From Undibacter mobilis (GTDB taxonomy: Bacteria; Pseudomonadota; Alphaproteobacteria; Rhizobiales; Xanthobacteraceae), in contig NZ_QRGO01000001.1 in assembly GCF_003367195.1 (NCBI RefSeq), forward strand, positions 1,102,501-1,166,500: a stretch of DNA of 64,000 nucleotides. The letters run 5' to 3'. This document shows positions 46,750-56,338 of this stretch, in pieces; the first letter of the stretch is position 1; each line of letters starts with the position of its first letter. Below the pieces are notes generated by a model. That model did no database searches, was not told where the DNA came from, and worked only from the letters and a program-made list of their open reading frames with translations. The position numbers were made by a program, and so were the translations under genes.

Positions 46750-47486
46750 TTCTTTTTCCCGCCATTGACCTGAAGGAAGGCCTCGCCGTGCGTCTGGAGC
46801 AGGGCGACATGGCGCGCGCCACCGTGTTCCATCGCGATCCGGCAGCGCAGGCACGCGCCTTCGAGATGCAGGGCTTCCGCTATTTGCACATCGTCGATCT
46901 CGACGGCGCCTTTGCCGGCAAGCCGGTGAACGCCGATGCGGTCGATCGCATTCTCGAAACCATCGGTATTCCGGTGCAGCTCGGTGGCGGCGTGCGCGAC
47001 ATGGCGACTGTTGAAGGTTGGCTCGGCAAGGGCGTCGATCGCGTCATCATCGGCACTGCTGCGGTGCGCGACCCCGATTTCGTCAAGGAGGCGGCGAAGA
47101 AATATCACGGCCGCGTTGCGGTCGGTCTCGACGCGCGCGACGGCAAGGTCGCGGTCGAGGGTTGGGCCGAAGCTTCCGAATTGACCGTGCTCGACATCGC
47201 GCGCCGCTTCGAGGATGCCGGCGTGTCGGCGATCATCTACACCGACATTGCGCGCGACGGTATGCTCAAGGGCATCAACTGGGACGCGACCATCGCCCTG
47301 GCCGAAGCGATTTCAATTCCGGTCATCGCATCCGGTGGGCTTGCCTCGATGGACGATGTCCGTACGCTGCTGGAGCCCCGCGCGCGCAAGCTGGAAGGGG
47401 CCATTGCCGGCCGCGCCATTTATGACGGCCGGCTCGACGTGCCGGAAGCGCTGCGCATGATCCGCGATGCCGAGGCAGCCCACTGA
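46746..47486 (+). CDS. hisA: Phosphoribosylformimino-5-aminoimidazole carboxamide ribotide isomerase
   Basis: A 246-residue TIM barrel. [17 protein letters not shown] carries the first catalytic Asp (ID), and [15 protein letters not shown] the second (D of YTDIARDG). The phosphate-binding loops are IQLGGGVR-like [10 protein letters not shown] and [10 protein letters not shown]. The ATG at 46746 is preferred over 46737 because MILFPAIDL is the family start. Confidence 0.97.
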   Translation: MILFPAIDLKEGLAVRLEQGDMARATVFHRDPAAQARAFEMQGFRYLHIVDLDGAFAGKPVNADAVDRILETIGIPVQLGGGVRDMATVEGWLGKGVDRVIIGTAAVRDPDFVKEAAKKYHGRVAVGLDARDGKVAVEGWAEASELTVLDIARRFEDAGVSAIIYTDIARDGMLKGINWDATIALAEAISIPVIASGGLASMDDVRTLLEPRARKLEGAIAGRAIYDGRLDVPEALRMIRDAEAAH

Positions 47487-48262
47487 TGTTCAAGGTCCGC
47501 GTCATACCCTGCCTCGACGTCAAGGATGGTCGAGTCGTCAAGGGCGTCAATTTCGTCGACCTGCGTGACGCCGGCGATCCGGTGGAAGCGGCGGTGGCCT
47601 ATGACGCCGCCGGCGCCGACGAGCTTTGCTTTCTCGACATCACCGCCAGCCACGAAAACCGCGACACCATCTTCGACGTGGTAACGCGCACGGCTGAAGC
47701 CTGCTTCATGCCGCTTACCGTTGGCGGCGGCGTGCGCACCGTCGATGACATTCGCAAGCTGCTTACCTGCGGCGCCGACAAGGTGTCGATCAACACCGCG
47801 GCGGTGACGCGGCGTGCTTTCGTCAAGGAAGCCGCCGAGAAATTCGGCGATCAGTGCATCGTCGTCGCCATCGACGCCAAGAAGGTGTCGAAGGATGATG
47901 AAGCGCCGCGTTGGGAAATTTTTACCCACGGCGGCCGCAATCCGACCGGGCTCGATGCCATCGCCTATGCGCGTGAGGTGGTGTCGCTCGGCGCCGGCGA
48001 AATCCTGCTTACGTCGATGGACCGCGACGGCACCAAGTCCGGCTTCGACATCGCGCTGACGCGCGCGGTGGCCGATGCGGTGCCGGTCCCCGTGATCGCG
48101 TCCGGCGGCGTCGGCAATCTCGATCACATGGTGGCCGGTATCCGCGACGGCCATGCCACGGCGGTTCTGGCGGCCTCTATCTTCCATTTCGGCGAATACT
48201 CGGTGCGTCAGGCCAAGGAATTCATGGCCAAGGCCGGTCTGCCGATGCGGCTGGATCCGTAG
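47486..48262 (+). CDS. hisF: Imidazole glycerol phosphate synthase, cyclase subunit
   Basis: A 258-residue TIM barrel that with HisH makes imidazole glycerol phosphate and AICAR. The catalytic Asp residues are in [19 protein letters not shown] and [12 protein letters not shown]; loops [17 protein letters not shown] and [11 protein letters not shown] are typical. Its ATG shares one base with the hisA stop. Confidence 0.98.
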   Translation: MFKVRVIPCLDVKDGRVVKGVNFVDLRDAGDPVEAAVAYDAAGADELCFLDITASHENRDTIFDVVTRTAEACFMPLTVGGGVRTVDDIRKLLTCGADKVSINTAAVTRRAFVKEAAEKFGDQCIVVAIDAKKVSKDDEAPRWEIFTHGGRNPTGLDAIAYAREVVSLGAGEILLTSMDRDGTKSGFDIALTRAVADAVPVPVIASGGVGNLDHMVAGIRDGHATAVLAASIFHFGEYSVRQAKEFMAKAGLPMRLDP

Positions 48263-48267
48263 ATCGT

Positions 48268-48308
48268 GTCATTTCGGGCTCGCGGACATCGTCCAGCCCC
48301 GGAATGAC
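48268..48308. repeat. GTCATTTCGGG...CCCCGGAATGAC intergenic palindrome
   Basis: Arms 48268-48278 and 48297-48308, another member of the dispersed family with GTCAT/ATGAC ends. It lies between hisF and hisE, within the operon, so is not likely to be a full terminator. Confidence 0.75.
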
Positions 48309-48339
48309 GGCCAATGCGAGAAATGCTAAGGACGCGTCC

Positions 48340-48663
48340 ATGACCCGCTTCACTCTCGCCGACCTGGAAAAGCGTATCGAGGAGCGCGCGCGCGCCAGCG
48401 CCGAACAGTCCTATACGCGCGCGCTGATCGATAAAGGCGCAGCGCACTGCGCCAAGAAAATGGGCGAAGAGGCCTTCGAAACGGCCATAGCCGCTGTGCA
48501 GGAAGACAAGGGCCGGCTCGTGTCGGAAGCCGCGGATCTCATCTACCATCTCATGGTCCTGATGAAGGTGCGCGGCGTAACCTTGGCTGATATTGAAGCC
48601 GAGCTTGATCGGCGCACTGCGCAGTCGGGCCACGCTGAAAAGGCTTCGCGTCCGGGCGCATGA
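48340..48663 (+). CDS. hisE: Phosphoribosyl-ATP pyrophosphatase
   Basis: A 107-residue MazG-fold enzyme for the second step of histidine synthesis. The start [17 protein letters not shown] at 48340 and the motifs [13 protein letters not shown] and [17 protein letters not shown] provide the metal-binding E-x2-E...E-x2-D residues. An in-frame ATG at 48304 lies next to the palindrome and is less likely. Confidence 0.95.
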   Translation: MTRFTLADLEKRIEERARASAEQSYTRALIDKGAAHCAKKMGEEAFETAIAAVQEDKGRLVSEAADLIYHLMVLMKVRGVTLADIEAELDRRTAQSGHAEKASRPGA

Positions 48664-48724
48664 CCCTGAAATGTGCGAACCGGTTTTCGGACAAGATCAT
48701 GCGCGGCAATAAAGAAGCGACGTG

Positions 48725-49678
48725 ATGGAACAGCGCACCGACAACAACCTTTCTCCCTATCGCAGCTTCTCGCGCGCAGAATGGGCGGCGCTGCGCGAAG
48801 ATGCGCCGATGACGCTGACTTCCGACGAGGTGACGCGGCTGCGCTCGCTGCACGATCGTCTCGACATGAAGGAAGTCGAGGACATCTATCTGCCTTTGTC
48901 ACGGCTCCTGTCGCTTTACGTCACGGCAACCCAGCGGTTGTTCCGCGCGCAGGAACGTTTCCTGGGCGTCGAAGACGAGAAGATGCCATTCATCATCGGC
49001 GTGGCCGGTTCGGTGGCGGTCGGAAAATCGACCACCGCGCGCGTGCTGCAGGCCTTGCTGGCGCGCTGGCCGGCTTCGCCGCAGGTCGATCTCGTCACCA
49101 CGGACGGCTTTCTGTTTCCCAATGCCGTGCTCGAGCGCGAAGGCCTGATGGAGAAGAAAGGGTTCCCGGAAAGCTACGATCTGGCGACCTTGTTGCACTT
49201 CCTCTCCGACGTGAAGGCGGGCCGGCGGCCGGCGCGCGCGCCGATCTATTCGCACTTGATCTACGATGTGGTGCCCAACCAGTGGATCGAAGTGAATCGG
49301 CCCGACATTCTCATCGTCGAAGGCCTCAATGTCTTGCAGACCGGCCGTTTGCCGAAAGATGGCAAGGCCATTCCTTTCGTGTCCGATTTCTTCGATTTCT
49401 CGGTTTATATCGACGCCGATGAAGACGTGCTCAAAGGCTGGTACGTCGACCGATTCCTCACGCTGCGCGGCACGGCGTTCCGCGATCCGAAATCATACTT
49501 CCATCGCTATTCGGATCTGTCGGATGACGAGGCGGTGAAGACCGCGGTGTCGATCTGGGAGCGCATCAACCTCGTGAACCTGCACGAGAATATCCTGCCG
49601 ACGCGCCAGCGCGCAGATCTCATCCTGAAAAAGGCCGGCTCGCATCAGATCGATCAGGTGTCGCTGCGAAGGCTGTAA
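48725..49678 (+). CDS. coaA: Type I pantothenate kinase
   Basis: A 317-residue CoaA that phosphorylates pantothenate, the first step of CoA synthesis. P-loop [55 protein letters not shown] and [12 protein letters not shown] are all as in E. coli CoaA. A GTG at 48722 directly before the chosen ATG is an alternative. Following hisE is the usual Rhizobiales order. Confidence 0.97.
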   Translation: MEQRTDNNLSPYRSFSRAEWAALREDAPMTLTSDEVTRLRSLHDRLDMKEVEDIYLPLSRLLSLYVTATQRLFRAQERFLGVEDEKMPFIIGVAGSVAVGKSTTARVLQALLARWPASPQVDLVTTDGFLFPNAVLEREGLMEKKGFPESYDLATLLHFLSDVKAGRRPARAPIYSHLIYDVVPNQWIEVNRPDILIVEGLNVLQTGRLPKDGKAIPFVSDFFDFSVYIDADEDVLKGWYVDRFLTLRGTAFRDPKSYFHRYSDLSDDEAVKTAVSIWERINLVNLHENILPTRQRADLILKKAGSHQIDQVSLRRL

Positions 49679-49719
49679 GCCTTCGCGGCCGTCGGCCCCG
49701 CGCAACAGCTTGCGGTCAG

Positions 49720-50658
49720 TTAAGCCGCCCTGCGGCCGAGATCGAAGTGCTCGATATAGCGCTGCTTGATCACCGACACGGGCAGCACGATCAGCACGTC
49801 GGTGGTGCCGAATTCGTGATCCACCACGGCACCGTCTCCGATATAGGCGCCGAGCCGCAGATAGCCCTTCACCAGGGGCGGCAACTGACGCAGCGCTTCC
49901 TTCGGGTCGATCGATTCCTTGGAGATGCGATTCATCTCGACATAGCGCTCGGGCAGAGCCTGCGCGCGCCACTCTTCCGGCGCGCGGGCATAGTGATGCA
50001 GAAACGACAGCGGCAGCGCCAGACGCTTCGGCTCGGTGCCGTCGAGGCTGGCGCAGCCGATCATCACATCGCAGCGGTTCTGCGTGATGTAGGCATGGAT
50101 ACCGTGCCAAAGCAGTTCGACGGTCCGCTTGTTGCGGTACGGCGCCAGCACGCAGGAGCGGCCGAGCTCGAGGAATTGCAGGTTTCGGTGGCGCTCGATG
50201 AGGCCGCTGATGTCGAACTCGCCGGCGGTGTAGAAGCCGCCATGATCTTCGGCGAGCGCCTGTCGCAGGAGACGATAAGTGCCGACGACGGCCGGGCGGT
50301 TGCCTGGCGTTCCCTCGCGGGCGGCGTGGTCGAGCACCAGCAGGTGGTCGCAGATCGCGTCATAGCCATCGACGTCGCGGCGCGCAAACAAGCGACCCGG
50401 GTTCGGGATCGCCGTGCCTTCCTGGTAGAATACCCGGTAGCGCAGCTTCTGGGCCTGGCGTACTTCGGCGGCCGTCTGGGCAAGGCGGACTTCCAGCGAG
50501 CCGATCCGGCCGAGCGATTGCAGCGGGCGATGCGCCCGCGCCGCCCAGGCCTGCAGCCCGCCATAGGCCTGCAACGACGAGATCAGCCCGGGCGCCGCAG
50601 GAGCCGCGCGACGGCGGCTGAACGGATTACGCGTCGGAGTGGCGCTGTCGCGCATCAT
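49720..50658 (-). CDS. olsB: OlsB-like acyl-ACP:ornithine N-acyltransferase (hemolysin-type GNAT)
   Basis: A 312-residue protein of the GNAT-type PlsC-independent acyltransferases. Motifs: RQAQKLRYRVFYQEGTAIPN, YDAICDHLLVLD, VVGTYRLLRQALAE, FLELGRSCVLAPYRNKRTVELLW and MIGCASLDGTEP. OlsB adds a 3-hydroxyacyl chain to ornithine, making lyso-ornithine lipid. No olsA is nearby, which is common because the genes are often apart. Start at 50658, with AAAGGGA upstream; a further in-frame start at 50688 lacks a ribosome site. Confidence 0.85.
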   Translation of the reverse strand: MMRDSATPTRNPFSRRRAAPAAPGLISSLQAYGGLQAWAARAHRPLQSLGRIGSLEVRLAQTAAEVRQAQKLRYRVFYQEGTAIPNPGRLFARRDVDGYDAICDHLLVLDHAAREGTPGNRPAVVGTYRLLRQALAEDHGGFYTAGEFDISGLIERHRNLQFLELGRSCVLAPYRNKRTVELLWHGIHAYITQNRCDVMIGCASLDGTEPKRLALPLSFLHHYARAPEEWRAQALPERYVEMNRISKESIDPKEALRQLPPLVKGYLRLGAYIGDGAVVDHEFGTTDVLIVLPVSVIKQRYIEHFDLGRRAA

Positions 50659-50819
50659 GGCTGGGTCCCTTTGGGAGCTCGTCATCATTGGCGTGTAAAT
50701 GGGGTCCGATCCACCCCGATTTAAGACCGGCGAATCGCAACCTGACGCCACTGTTGCAGCGATACACCATGCCTCGAATACGGAATTATGACGATTTGGG
50801 GAAGCCTGATTGACACACT

Positions 50820-53033
50820 TCAGGCCGCAATCGAGCCCCGCCCGGCGAGCCGGTTGAGTTCGTCGCAGAGGCGTTGCCGGTCCAAGGGCTTGGTGAGAAT
50901 GGCGTCCATGCCGGCAGCGAGGCAGGCGGCCCGGTCTTCGGCGTAGGCATTGGCGGTCAGCGCAAGGACGGGCACCGGGCGAAAGGTCTCAGGCGCAATG
51001 TCCTTCAGCTCGGCTTCGCGGGCGCGGAGGCGGCGGGTCGCCTCAAGGCCGTCCATGCCCGGCATCTGAATGTCCATCATGATGAGGTCGAAGGGCTGGC
51101 CGTTTTCCAGCGCGGTGCTCCAGGCGAGTACGGCGCCGCCGCCTTCGCCGACCGTGGTCACGCGATGGCCAAAACGCGTGAGAAGCGCGCGCGTCAGCAT
51201 GACATTGATTGGATTGTCCTCAGCCAGCAACACGTTGAGCCCGCCGCCGGGCGGCGCAGCTGTCGCAGGAGCGGGCTCAGCCGTTTTGACCGGCTCGAAG
51301 CTATCCGGTCCGGCAAAGCGCGCGGCGAGCGAGGCGGCGCGCACCGGCTTGACCAGATAGCCGGTGAAACCCGCGGCCTTCAGGGCCGGCAATTCGGACC
51401 GCTCGCCGGGATTGATCAGCACGATGCGCCGCGTCGCGTTGCCGGCAATGTCGCCATGAGCACTCATCATCTTGGCGATCGGGCAATCGACGATCAGCGC
51501 GTCAAAGCTCTCGTCGGCGAAATGCTGCGCGACATCGGCGAGATCGCCGCTGTCGATCTGCGTTGCCATGCCCCAGGCATCGAGGCGGCGCGCCAGCACT
51601 TCAGCTTCGACATGCGCCTGCGCCAGGATCAGCGCGCTCTGGCCGCTAAGGTCGGGCGCCTTGAAGGCCGCGGCAGGATCGCTTTCCGCGGGCGGCAGAT
51701 CGATCGAGAACGAGAAGGTCGCGCCCTGTCCCGGCGCGCTGTCAACGTGAAGCGTTCCGTTCATGCGCTCGACGATGCGTTTCGAGATCGCCAGTCCCAA
51801 TCCCGTGCCGCCGAACCGGCGCGACGATGATGTATCGGCCTGCTCGAAATCGCGGAAGATGCGCTCCTGGTCTTCGGGTGCGAGTCCGATGCCGGTGTCG
51901 CGGACGGAAAAGCGCACAGCGCCTTCGTTGGCGCCGGGTTCGACAATGACGGTGACGCCGCCGGTCTCGGTGAACTTCACGGCATTGCCAGCAAGGTTGA
52001 GCAGAACCTGTCGCAGGCGTGCGGCGTCGCCGATGACGGCCGCCGGCAAGCGTTCGTCGATGAAGGAACAGATAGCGATGCCCTTATCCTGCGCGCGGGG
52101 TGCCAGCAGTTCGATGGTCTCCTCCACCAGCGGCAACAGCGTAAAGGCCGCGGGCGCAAGATCGAGCCGGCCGGCTTCGATCCGGGAGAAGTCGAGGACT
52201 TCCTCGATCAATGTCAGCAGCGTTTCGCCGGAGGCCTTTGCGGCTCTGGCGTAATTGAGCTGCTCTGGCGTAAGCGGCGTGTCGAGCAACAGATCGGTCA
52301 TACCAAGGAGGCCGTTAAGCGGCGTGCGGATCTCATGGCTGACGGTGGCGAGGAAGCGCGACTTGGCGTGGCTCGCCGCTTCGGCCAGATCGCGCGCCTC
52401 GACGCGATCGGTGACGTCGCGGCCGACGCTCTGCGTTTCGGTGCCGGCCTCGCTGCGTACAGTAACGTCGCGCCAGGCGACCCAGCGTGGGCCTTGCGGC
52501 GTGTCGATCTTCTGGTCATGGGCGCGGGTGCCGTCGGCCAGCACGATGATCTCGCCCTGGTCGACAATGGACAGTGTGTCCGGCCGGCCGAGCACGTCGG
52601 CGCGGCTCTGCCCGGCGAACTGGCACCAGGCGTCGTTGGCGTAAGTGAGCAACCCCTGCGTATCGCGGCGCACGATCAGATCGCCCTGCGCCTCGAGCAG
52701 GCTGCGGGCGCGGACCTCGGCCTCACGAGCTTCCCAGAGCTGATCGGACAATTCCTCGACGCGGATTTCGAGATCGCGCTGCCGGTTTTTGCCGACGCGG
52801 CGGCGATAAAGAAGAAAGGCGATAGCGCAACAGGCGACCGCAAACAGCGCGCCGGTGCCGATGGCATAACTGTGCGGGTCGTAATCCGGGCTCGCCAGGC
52901 GGATGCCGGCAAGAAAGCCAAGCCCGCCGGAAACAACCGACAAGGTGATGACGGCCGACCGGCCGAATAGGATGAGCGCGGCGGTATTACGTGAGTGCGG
53001 CGTCGCGGCTCTGCGGGTTTTGTGTTGCGCCAT
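50820..53033 (-). CDS. Hybrid sensor histidine kinase / response regulator
   Basis: A 737-residue membrane kinase. Two N-terminal helices ([40 protein letters not shown]), a coiled coil, a PAS domain ([20 protein letters not shown]), HisKA with the phospho-acceptor His in [18 protein letters not shown], HATPase with [20 protein letters not shown] and GTGLGLAI, a receiver-like domain (~490-600), and a full receiver with [20 protein letters not shown] (acceptor Asp) and LTKPLD. The first receiver has IVDCPIA and LVKPV but few other conserved residues and may be degenerate. Start at 53033 avoids ~43 non-conserved residues. A TTGAG-N5-CTCAAC site lies 134 bases upstream. Confidence 0.93.
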   Translation of the reverse strand: MAQHKTRRAATPHSRNTAALILFGRSAVITLSVVSGGLGFLAGIRLASPDYDPHSYAIGTGALFAVACCAIAFLLYRRRVGKNRQRDLEIRVEELSDQLWEAREAEVRARSLLEAQGDLIVRRDTQGLLTYANDAWCQFAGQSRADVLGRPDTLSIVDQGEIIVLADGTRAHDQKIDTPQGPRWVAWRDVTVRSEAGTETQSVGRDVTDRVEARDLAEAASHAKSRFLATVSHEIRTPLNGLLGMTDLLLDTPLTPEQLNYARAAKASGETLLTLIEEVLDFSRIEAGRLDLAPAAFTLLPLVEETIELLAPRAQDKGIAICSFIDERLPAAVIGDAARLRQVLLNLAGNAVKFTETGGVTVIVEPGANEGAVRFSVRDTGIGLAPEDQERIFRDFEQADTSSSRRFGGTGLGLAISKRIVERMNGTLHVDSAPGQGATFSFSIDLPPAESDPAAAFKAPDLSGQSALILAQAHVEAEVLARRLDAWGMATQIDSGDLADVAQHFADESFDALIVDCPIAKMMSAHGDIAGNATRRIVLINPGERSELPALKAAGFTGYLVKPVRAASLAARFAGPDSFEPVKTAEPAPATAAPPGGGLNVLLAEDNPINVMLTRALLTRFGHRVTTVGEGGGAVLAWSTALENGQPFDLIMMDIQMPGMDGLEATRRLRAREAELKDIAPETFRPVPVLALTANAYAEDRAACLAAGMDAILTKPLDRQRLCDELNRLAGRGSIAA

Positions 53034-53166
53034 GGTGGGGGTTATTTCACCCCGCAATCCTTGCCTTTCGATGGGCGCGAGGCCCGGCTTGCTGCTGGCG
53101 TCAAGTTGTGGTGAAGGTTGCGTTAATTCGGCAAACCTTACGGGCTCGAAAACGCGGATCAATGAA

Positions 53167-53182
53167 TTGAGAGTGACTCAAC
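53167..53182. promoter_or_regulatory. TTGAG-N5-CTCAAC site upstream of the hybrid kinase, copy 3
   Basis: TTGAG-AGTGA-CTCAAC matches the two sites at the LysR gene (26721 and 26799), including the trailing C. It lies between the hybrid kinase and the low-GC orphan gene. Confidence 0.5.
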
Positions 53183-53187
53183 GAGAT

Positions 53188-54153
53188 TTATTCGTCATCA
53201 AAGAAGGTTGATTGTTTTGGTGTGGGCGCCGCCGCCACAAACCTCACAACTTCCAGCACTTTGTACGACGGTTCGCTTTTCTTACCGTTTGCGTCTACCT
53301 CTGTCGTGATTTGTAGGCTGACCTGATAAGCATCCTCGACCATGGCTCCTCCACGCTGCAGAGCTTCATGTGCAATACTTGTCTCGGAGATATCCGCATA
53401 AATAATTTCTTTTCCGAGCCGGAATCGCCAACTCGGAGCTCTCTCATCATAAACTGGAGAGTAAACACTGAGCCACGCAGGAGTTACCTCAATCTCGGGC
53501 TCGATTTCTTTAGCTTCTTCTAAGCCTATGTTGCAGGAAGCGACGATGTGCTCGACGTCATCTTCCTTAATTTCGTCTATTACCGTCTCACCTTCCTTGA
53601 GTTGCACCGTGTCAAAGCCATCATGTCCTAAGGGTAAGAAGGCGTCACGAGTCGCTCTCAAAGCCTTCGGGTTTTCCGAAAGTTTGTGAATGTGCTGATG
53701 AATGTGAACGGCATTACCATCACCTTGGATTCTGACTTCGACCATTCCGGTCTTGTCAGTGTCGATGAGCGGTTTGACCGATTCTATCTTTCGCCCACGC
53801 CGCCACTTCAAATAGCCGAGATAGGTCCCAGTAACCGCTACAGGCGGTCCGGCTACTATGCCGACCCACTCCAATACATTCTTGGCGGATTGCATTTGCT
53901 CGGTAGCGAGCAACTGCTTGACCTGTTCATATAGGCCGACAACGAGTTCGAAGTTAATGTTGAAACATTTGTGTTCAAAGTCAGAAACCACCAGAACTTT
54001 GGCAGTAGATTTCTTGCCGTTAAACTCAGAATTCGCCTCTCTAAGCAATCGTCCGAAAGCTAAAAGCGCGGGAGCTAACGATTGTACGTCGATAGAGTGA
54101 TCATCAACGCGGTCTTTGCCCAGATAGGCGACAGAAAATTCATGCCTGCTCAT
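53188..54153 (-). CDS. Low-GC orphan hypothetical protein
   Basis: A 321-residue protein starting MSRHEFSVAYLGKDRVDDHS at 54153. N-terminal part: IDVQSLAPALLAFGRLLREANSEF, then KCFNINFELVVGLYEQV, and one hydrophobic segment near residues 100-120 (VGIVAGPPVAVTGTYLGYL) suggesting a membrane anchor. The C-terminal part is acidic and beta-rich. I do not recognise a named domain; the N-terminal pattern recalls an accessory family of scattered occurrence. Its base composition is clearly more AT-rich than all neighbours, suggesting recent transfer. There is no integrase or partner gene nearby. Confidence 0.82.
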   Translation of the reverse strand: MSRHEFSVAYLGKDRVDDHSIDVQSLAPALLAFGRLLREANSEFNGKKSTAKVLVVSDFEHKCFNINFELVVGLYEQVKQLLATEQMQSAKNVLEWVGIVAGPPVAVTGTYLGYLKWRRGRKIESVKPLIDTDKTGMVEVRIQGDGNAVHIHQHIHKLSENPKALRATRDAFLPLGHDGFDTVQLKEGETVIDEIKEDDVEHIVASCNIGLEEAKEIEPEIEVTPAWLSVYSPVYDERAPSWRFRLGKEIIYADISETSIAHEALQRGGAMVEDAYQVSLQITTEVDANGKKSEPSYKVLEVVRFVAAAPTPKQSTFFDDE

Positions 54154-54289
54154 GGCAGGCCCCGTATCATCATCACCCACGCGTTGTCCTCCCCCCAGAG
54201 CACAAGGGTGATGGTTGCACAACTTATGAGGGTTTGGAACTCCTGATACATAGATGTCTCAAGCGTATGATAAATAGCGTTAACGGCGG

Positions 54290-55828
54290 CTACGCCGCCC
54301 GCCGCAGATCGTCGGCGAGCGCGCGGTACGACAGGGCCTCGGCCAGATGGATGCGGCCAACGGTTGCGACACCGTCGAGATCGGCCAGCGTGCGGGCGAC
54401 GCGCAACACCCGATGATAGCCGCGCGCGGAAAGCTGCATGCGGTCGGCGGCATCACGCAGCAGTTTGGCGCCGGCGGTGTCGGCGCGGGCGACGTCCTCG
54501 AGCAACGGGCCGCTCGCCTGCGCATTGCAGCGGACATGCGGCACGCCCCGCGCAGCATAACGTTCGACCTGGATGTCGCGGGCCCGCGCAACGCGCGTAG
54601 CGACGTCCCGGCTGCCTTCGGACGGCGGCGGCAGAATGAGATTGGCGGCGGTGACAGCCGGCACCTCGATGTGCAGATCGATGCGGTCGATCAACGGACC
54701 GGACAGCCGACCCTGATAGTCGGCGGCGCAGCGCACATTGGGTGCGCGGTTGCAGGCAAAGCCGGGGTCGTTGGCACGGCCGCAGCGGCACGGATTCATG
54801 GCGCCAACCAGCATGAAGCGCGCCGGATAAGTGACGCGATGATTGGCGCGCGCGATCGCGACCTCGCCGATCTCGAGCGGCTGGCGCAGCGAGTCGAGCA
54901 CCTGAGCGGAAAACTCCGGCATTTCGTCGAGAAACAGAACGCCGTTATGGGCCAGTGAAATTTCACCGGGCCGCGCCCGCAAGCCACCACCGACCAGCGC
55001 CGGCATCGAGGCCGAATGATGCGGCGCGCGGAACGGCCGGCGGTTGGTCAGCGCGCCGCCTTCAATCTCGCCGGCCACCGAGGCGATCATCGAGACTTCC
55101 AGCAGTTCGGTGGGCGACAAAGGTGGCAGGATCGACGGCAGCCGCGCCGCCAGCATCGACTTGCCGGCGCCGGGCGGGCCGACCATCAGCAAATTATGGC
55201 CACCGGCGGCGGCAACCTCGAGCGCGCGCTTGGCGCTTTCCTGGCCTTTGATGTCGGCGAGGTCGAGCGGGGTGCCTTCGAATTCGCGGATCTTGGGCGA
55301 CGGGCGTGTCAGCACCTGCGTGCCGCGGAAATGATTGGCGAGCTGGATCAGGGATTGTGCGGCGATGATCTCGATTTCGGGGCTGGCCCAGGCGGCTTCC
55401 GCGCCGCAGGTCTGCGGACAGATCAGGCCCTGACCGCGCGCATTGGCGCCAATCGCCGCCGGCAGCACGCCGGCGACGGGCGCAATCGAGCCGTCGAGGC
55501 CCAGTTCGCCGAGCACGGTGAAGCCCGACAGCGCATCGGGCGGAATAGCGCCGATCGCCGCCATCAGGCCGAGCGCGATCGGCAGATCGAAATGGCTGCC
55601 CTCTTTGGGCATGTCGGCGGGGGCAAGATTGACGGTGATGCGGCGGGCCGGGAGCGCGAGACCCGATGCGATCAGTGCGGCACGCACACGCTCTTTCGCC
55701 TCGGAAACGGCCTTGTCGGGCAGGCCGACGATGCTGAATGCGGGCAGCCCCGGCGCGACCTGCACCTGAACGTCCACGGCGCGGGCCTCAATGCCCTCGA
55801 ACGCCACGGTTGCCACTCTTTGGACCAT
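54290..55828 (-). CDS. comM: YifB/ComM family Mg-chelatase-like AAA+ ATPase
   Basis: A 512-residue AAA+ helicase. The N-terminal Lon-type fold (VQRVATVAFEGIEARAVDVQVQVAPG, GLPDKAVSEAKERVRAAL) is followed by the ATPase domain with P-loop GPPGAGKSMLAARLP, FRAPHHSASMPALVGG, Walker B GVLFLDEMPEF, and the zinc-like CRCGRANDPGFAC segment. In naturally competent bacteria ComM drives branch migration during integration of donor DNA; the gene is also common in bacteria not known to take up DNA. Start at 55828 (MVQRV) matches the family. Confidence 0.95.
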   Translation of the reverse strand: MVQRVATVAFEGIEARAVDVQVQVAPGLPAFSIVGLPDKAVSEAKERVRAALIASGLALPARRITVNLAPADMPKEGSHFDLPIALGLMAAIGAIPPDALSGFTVLGELGLDGSIAPVAGVLPAAIGANARGQGLICPQTCGAEAAWASPEIEIIAAQSLIQLANHFRGTQVLTRPSPKIREFEGTPLDLADIKGQESAKRALEVAAAGGHNLLMVGPPGAGKSMLAARLPSILPPLSPTELLEVSMIASVAGEIEGGALTNRRPFRAPHHSASMPALVGGGLRARPGEISLAHNGVLFLDEMPEFSAQVLDSLRQPLEIGEVAIARANHRVTYPARFMLVGAMNPCRCGRANDPGFACNRAPNVRCAADYQGRLSGPLIDRIDLHIEVPAVTAANLILPPPSEGSRDVATRVARARDIQVERYAARGVPHVRCNAQASGPLLEDVARADTAGAKLLRDAADRMQLSARGYHRVLRVARTLADLDGVATVGRIHLAEALSYRALADDLRRAA

Positions 55829-55947
55829 TTGCCCCTCGTCGCTACTTTGGAGTGTAGCGGAAACTGTGGAGAGAGACAAGAACATTTGCAGAACAAAACG
55901 ACTCGATTAGGATATGCCCATCTCCTACCTCAACCGGAGTGAGTGCC

Positions 55948-56121
55948 ATGATCGATCGCACCAGAATGCAAAACGATCTTCTCGAAGCCCGGCGCGCGCG
56001 CCTCGACGCCGAAGCCGCCCATCACGATGTCGAGGAATTGATCTGGGAGCTGCAGCATGTGCAGCTCGGCCGCCAGCGCGTTGTGTTTTCGATTGCCGGC
56101 TTCGAACAGGAAGCGGCTTAG
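55948..56121 (+). CDS. Small hypothetical protein
   Basis: A 57-residue charged, likely helical protein (MIDRTRMQNDLLEARRARLD, then AAHHDVEELIWELQHVQLGR). CCGGAG stands before the ATG at 55948. No family is recognised. Divergent from comM. Confidence 0.55.
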   Translation: MIDRTRMQNDLLEARRARLDAEAAHHDVEELIWELQHVQLGRQRVVFSIAGFEQEAA

Positions 56122-56338
56122 CCGGCATCCGTGCGCAGACTGCGGTGCTGAGATATGGACATCAGCCCGCAGCGCGCGCTGTACGGCGAGACGAAGGTAG
56201 CATCGTGCGCCGCGTGGTGAATGGGCAGTAAAAAAAGAACATGTGTTGGCTATCTTAACTTAAACAAACGTCCGCGTTTTCGTAGAATTAATATCAGGCG
56301 TGTTTATTCGCTATCGTGCATAGGTAGACGAGTAGACC

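Noticed and set aside
53034..54289. A prophage or integrative element around the low-GC gene
   Set aside because: Only one gene is present; no integrase, tRNA target or direct repeats were visible.
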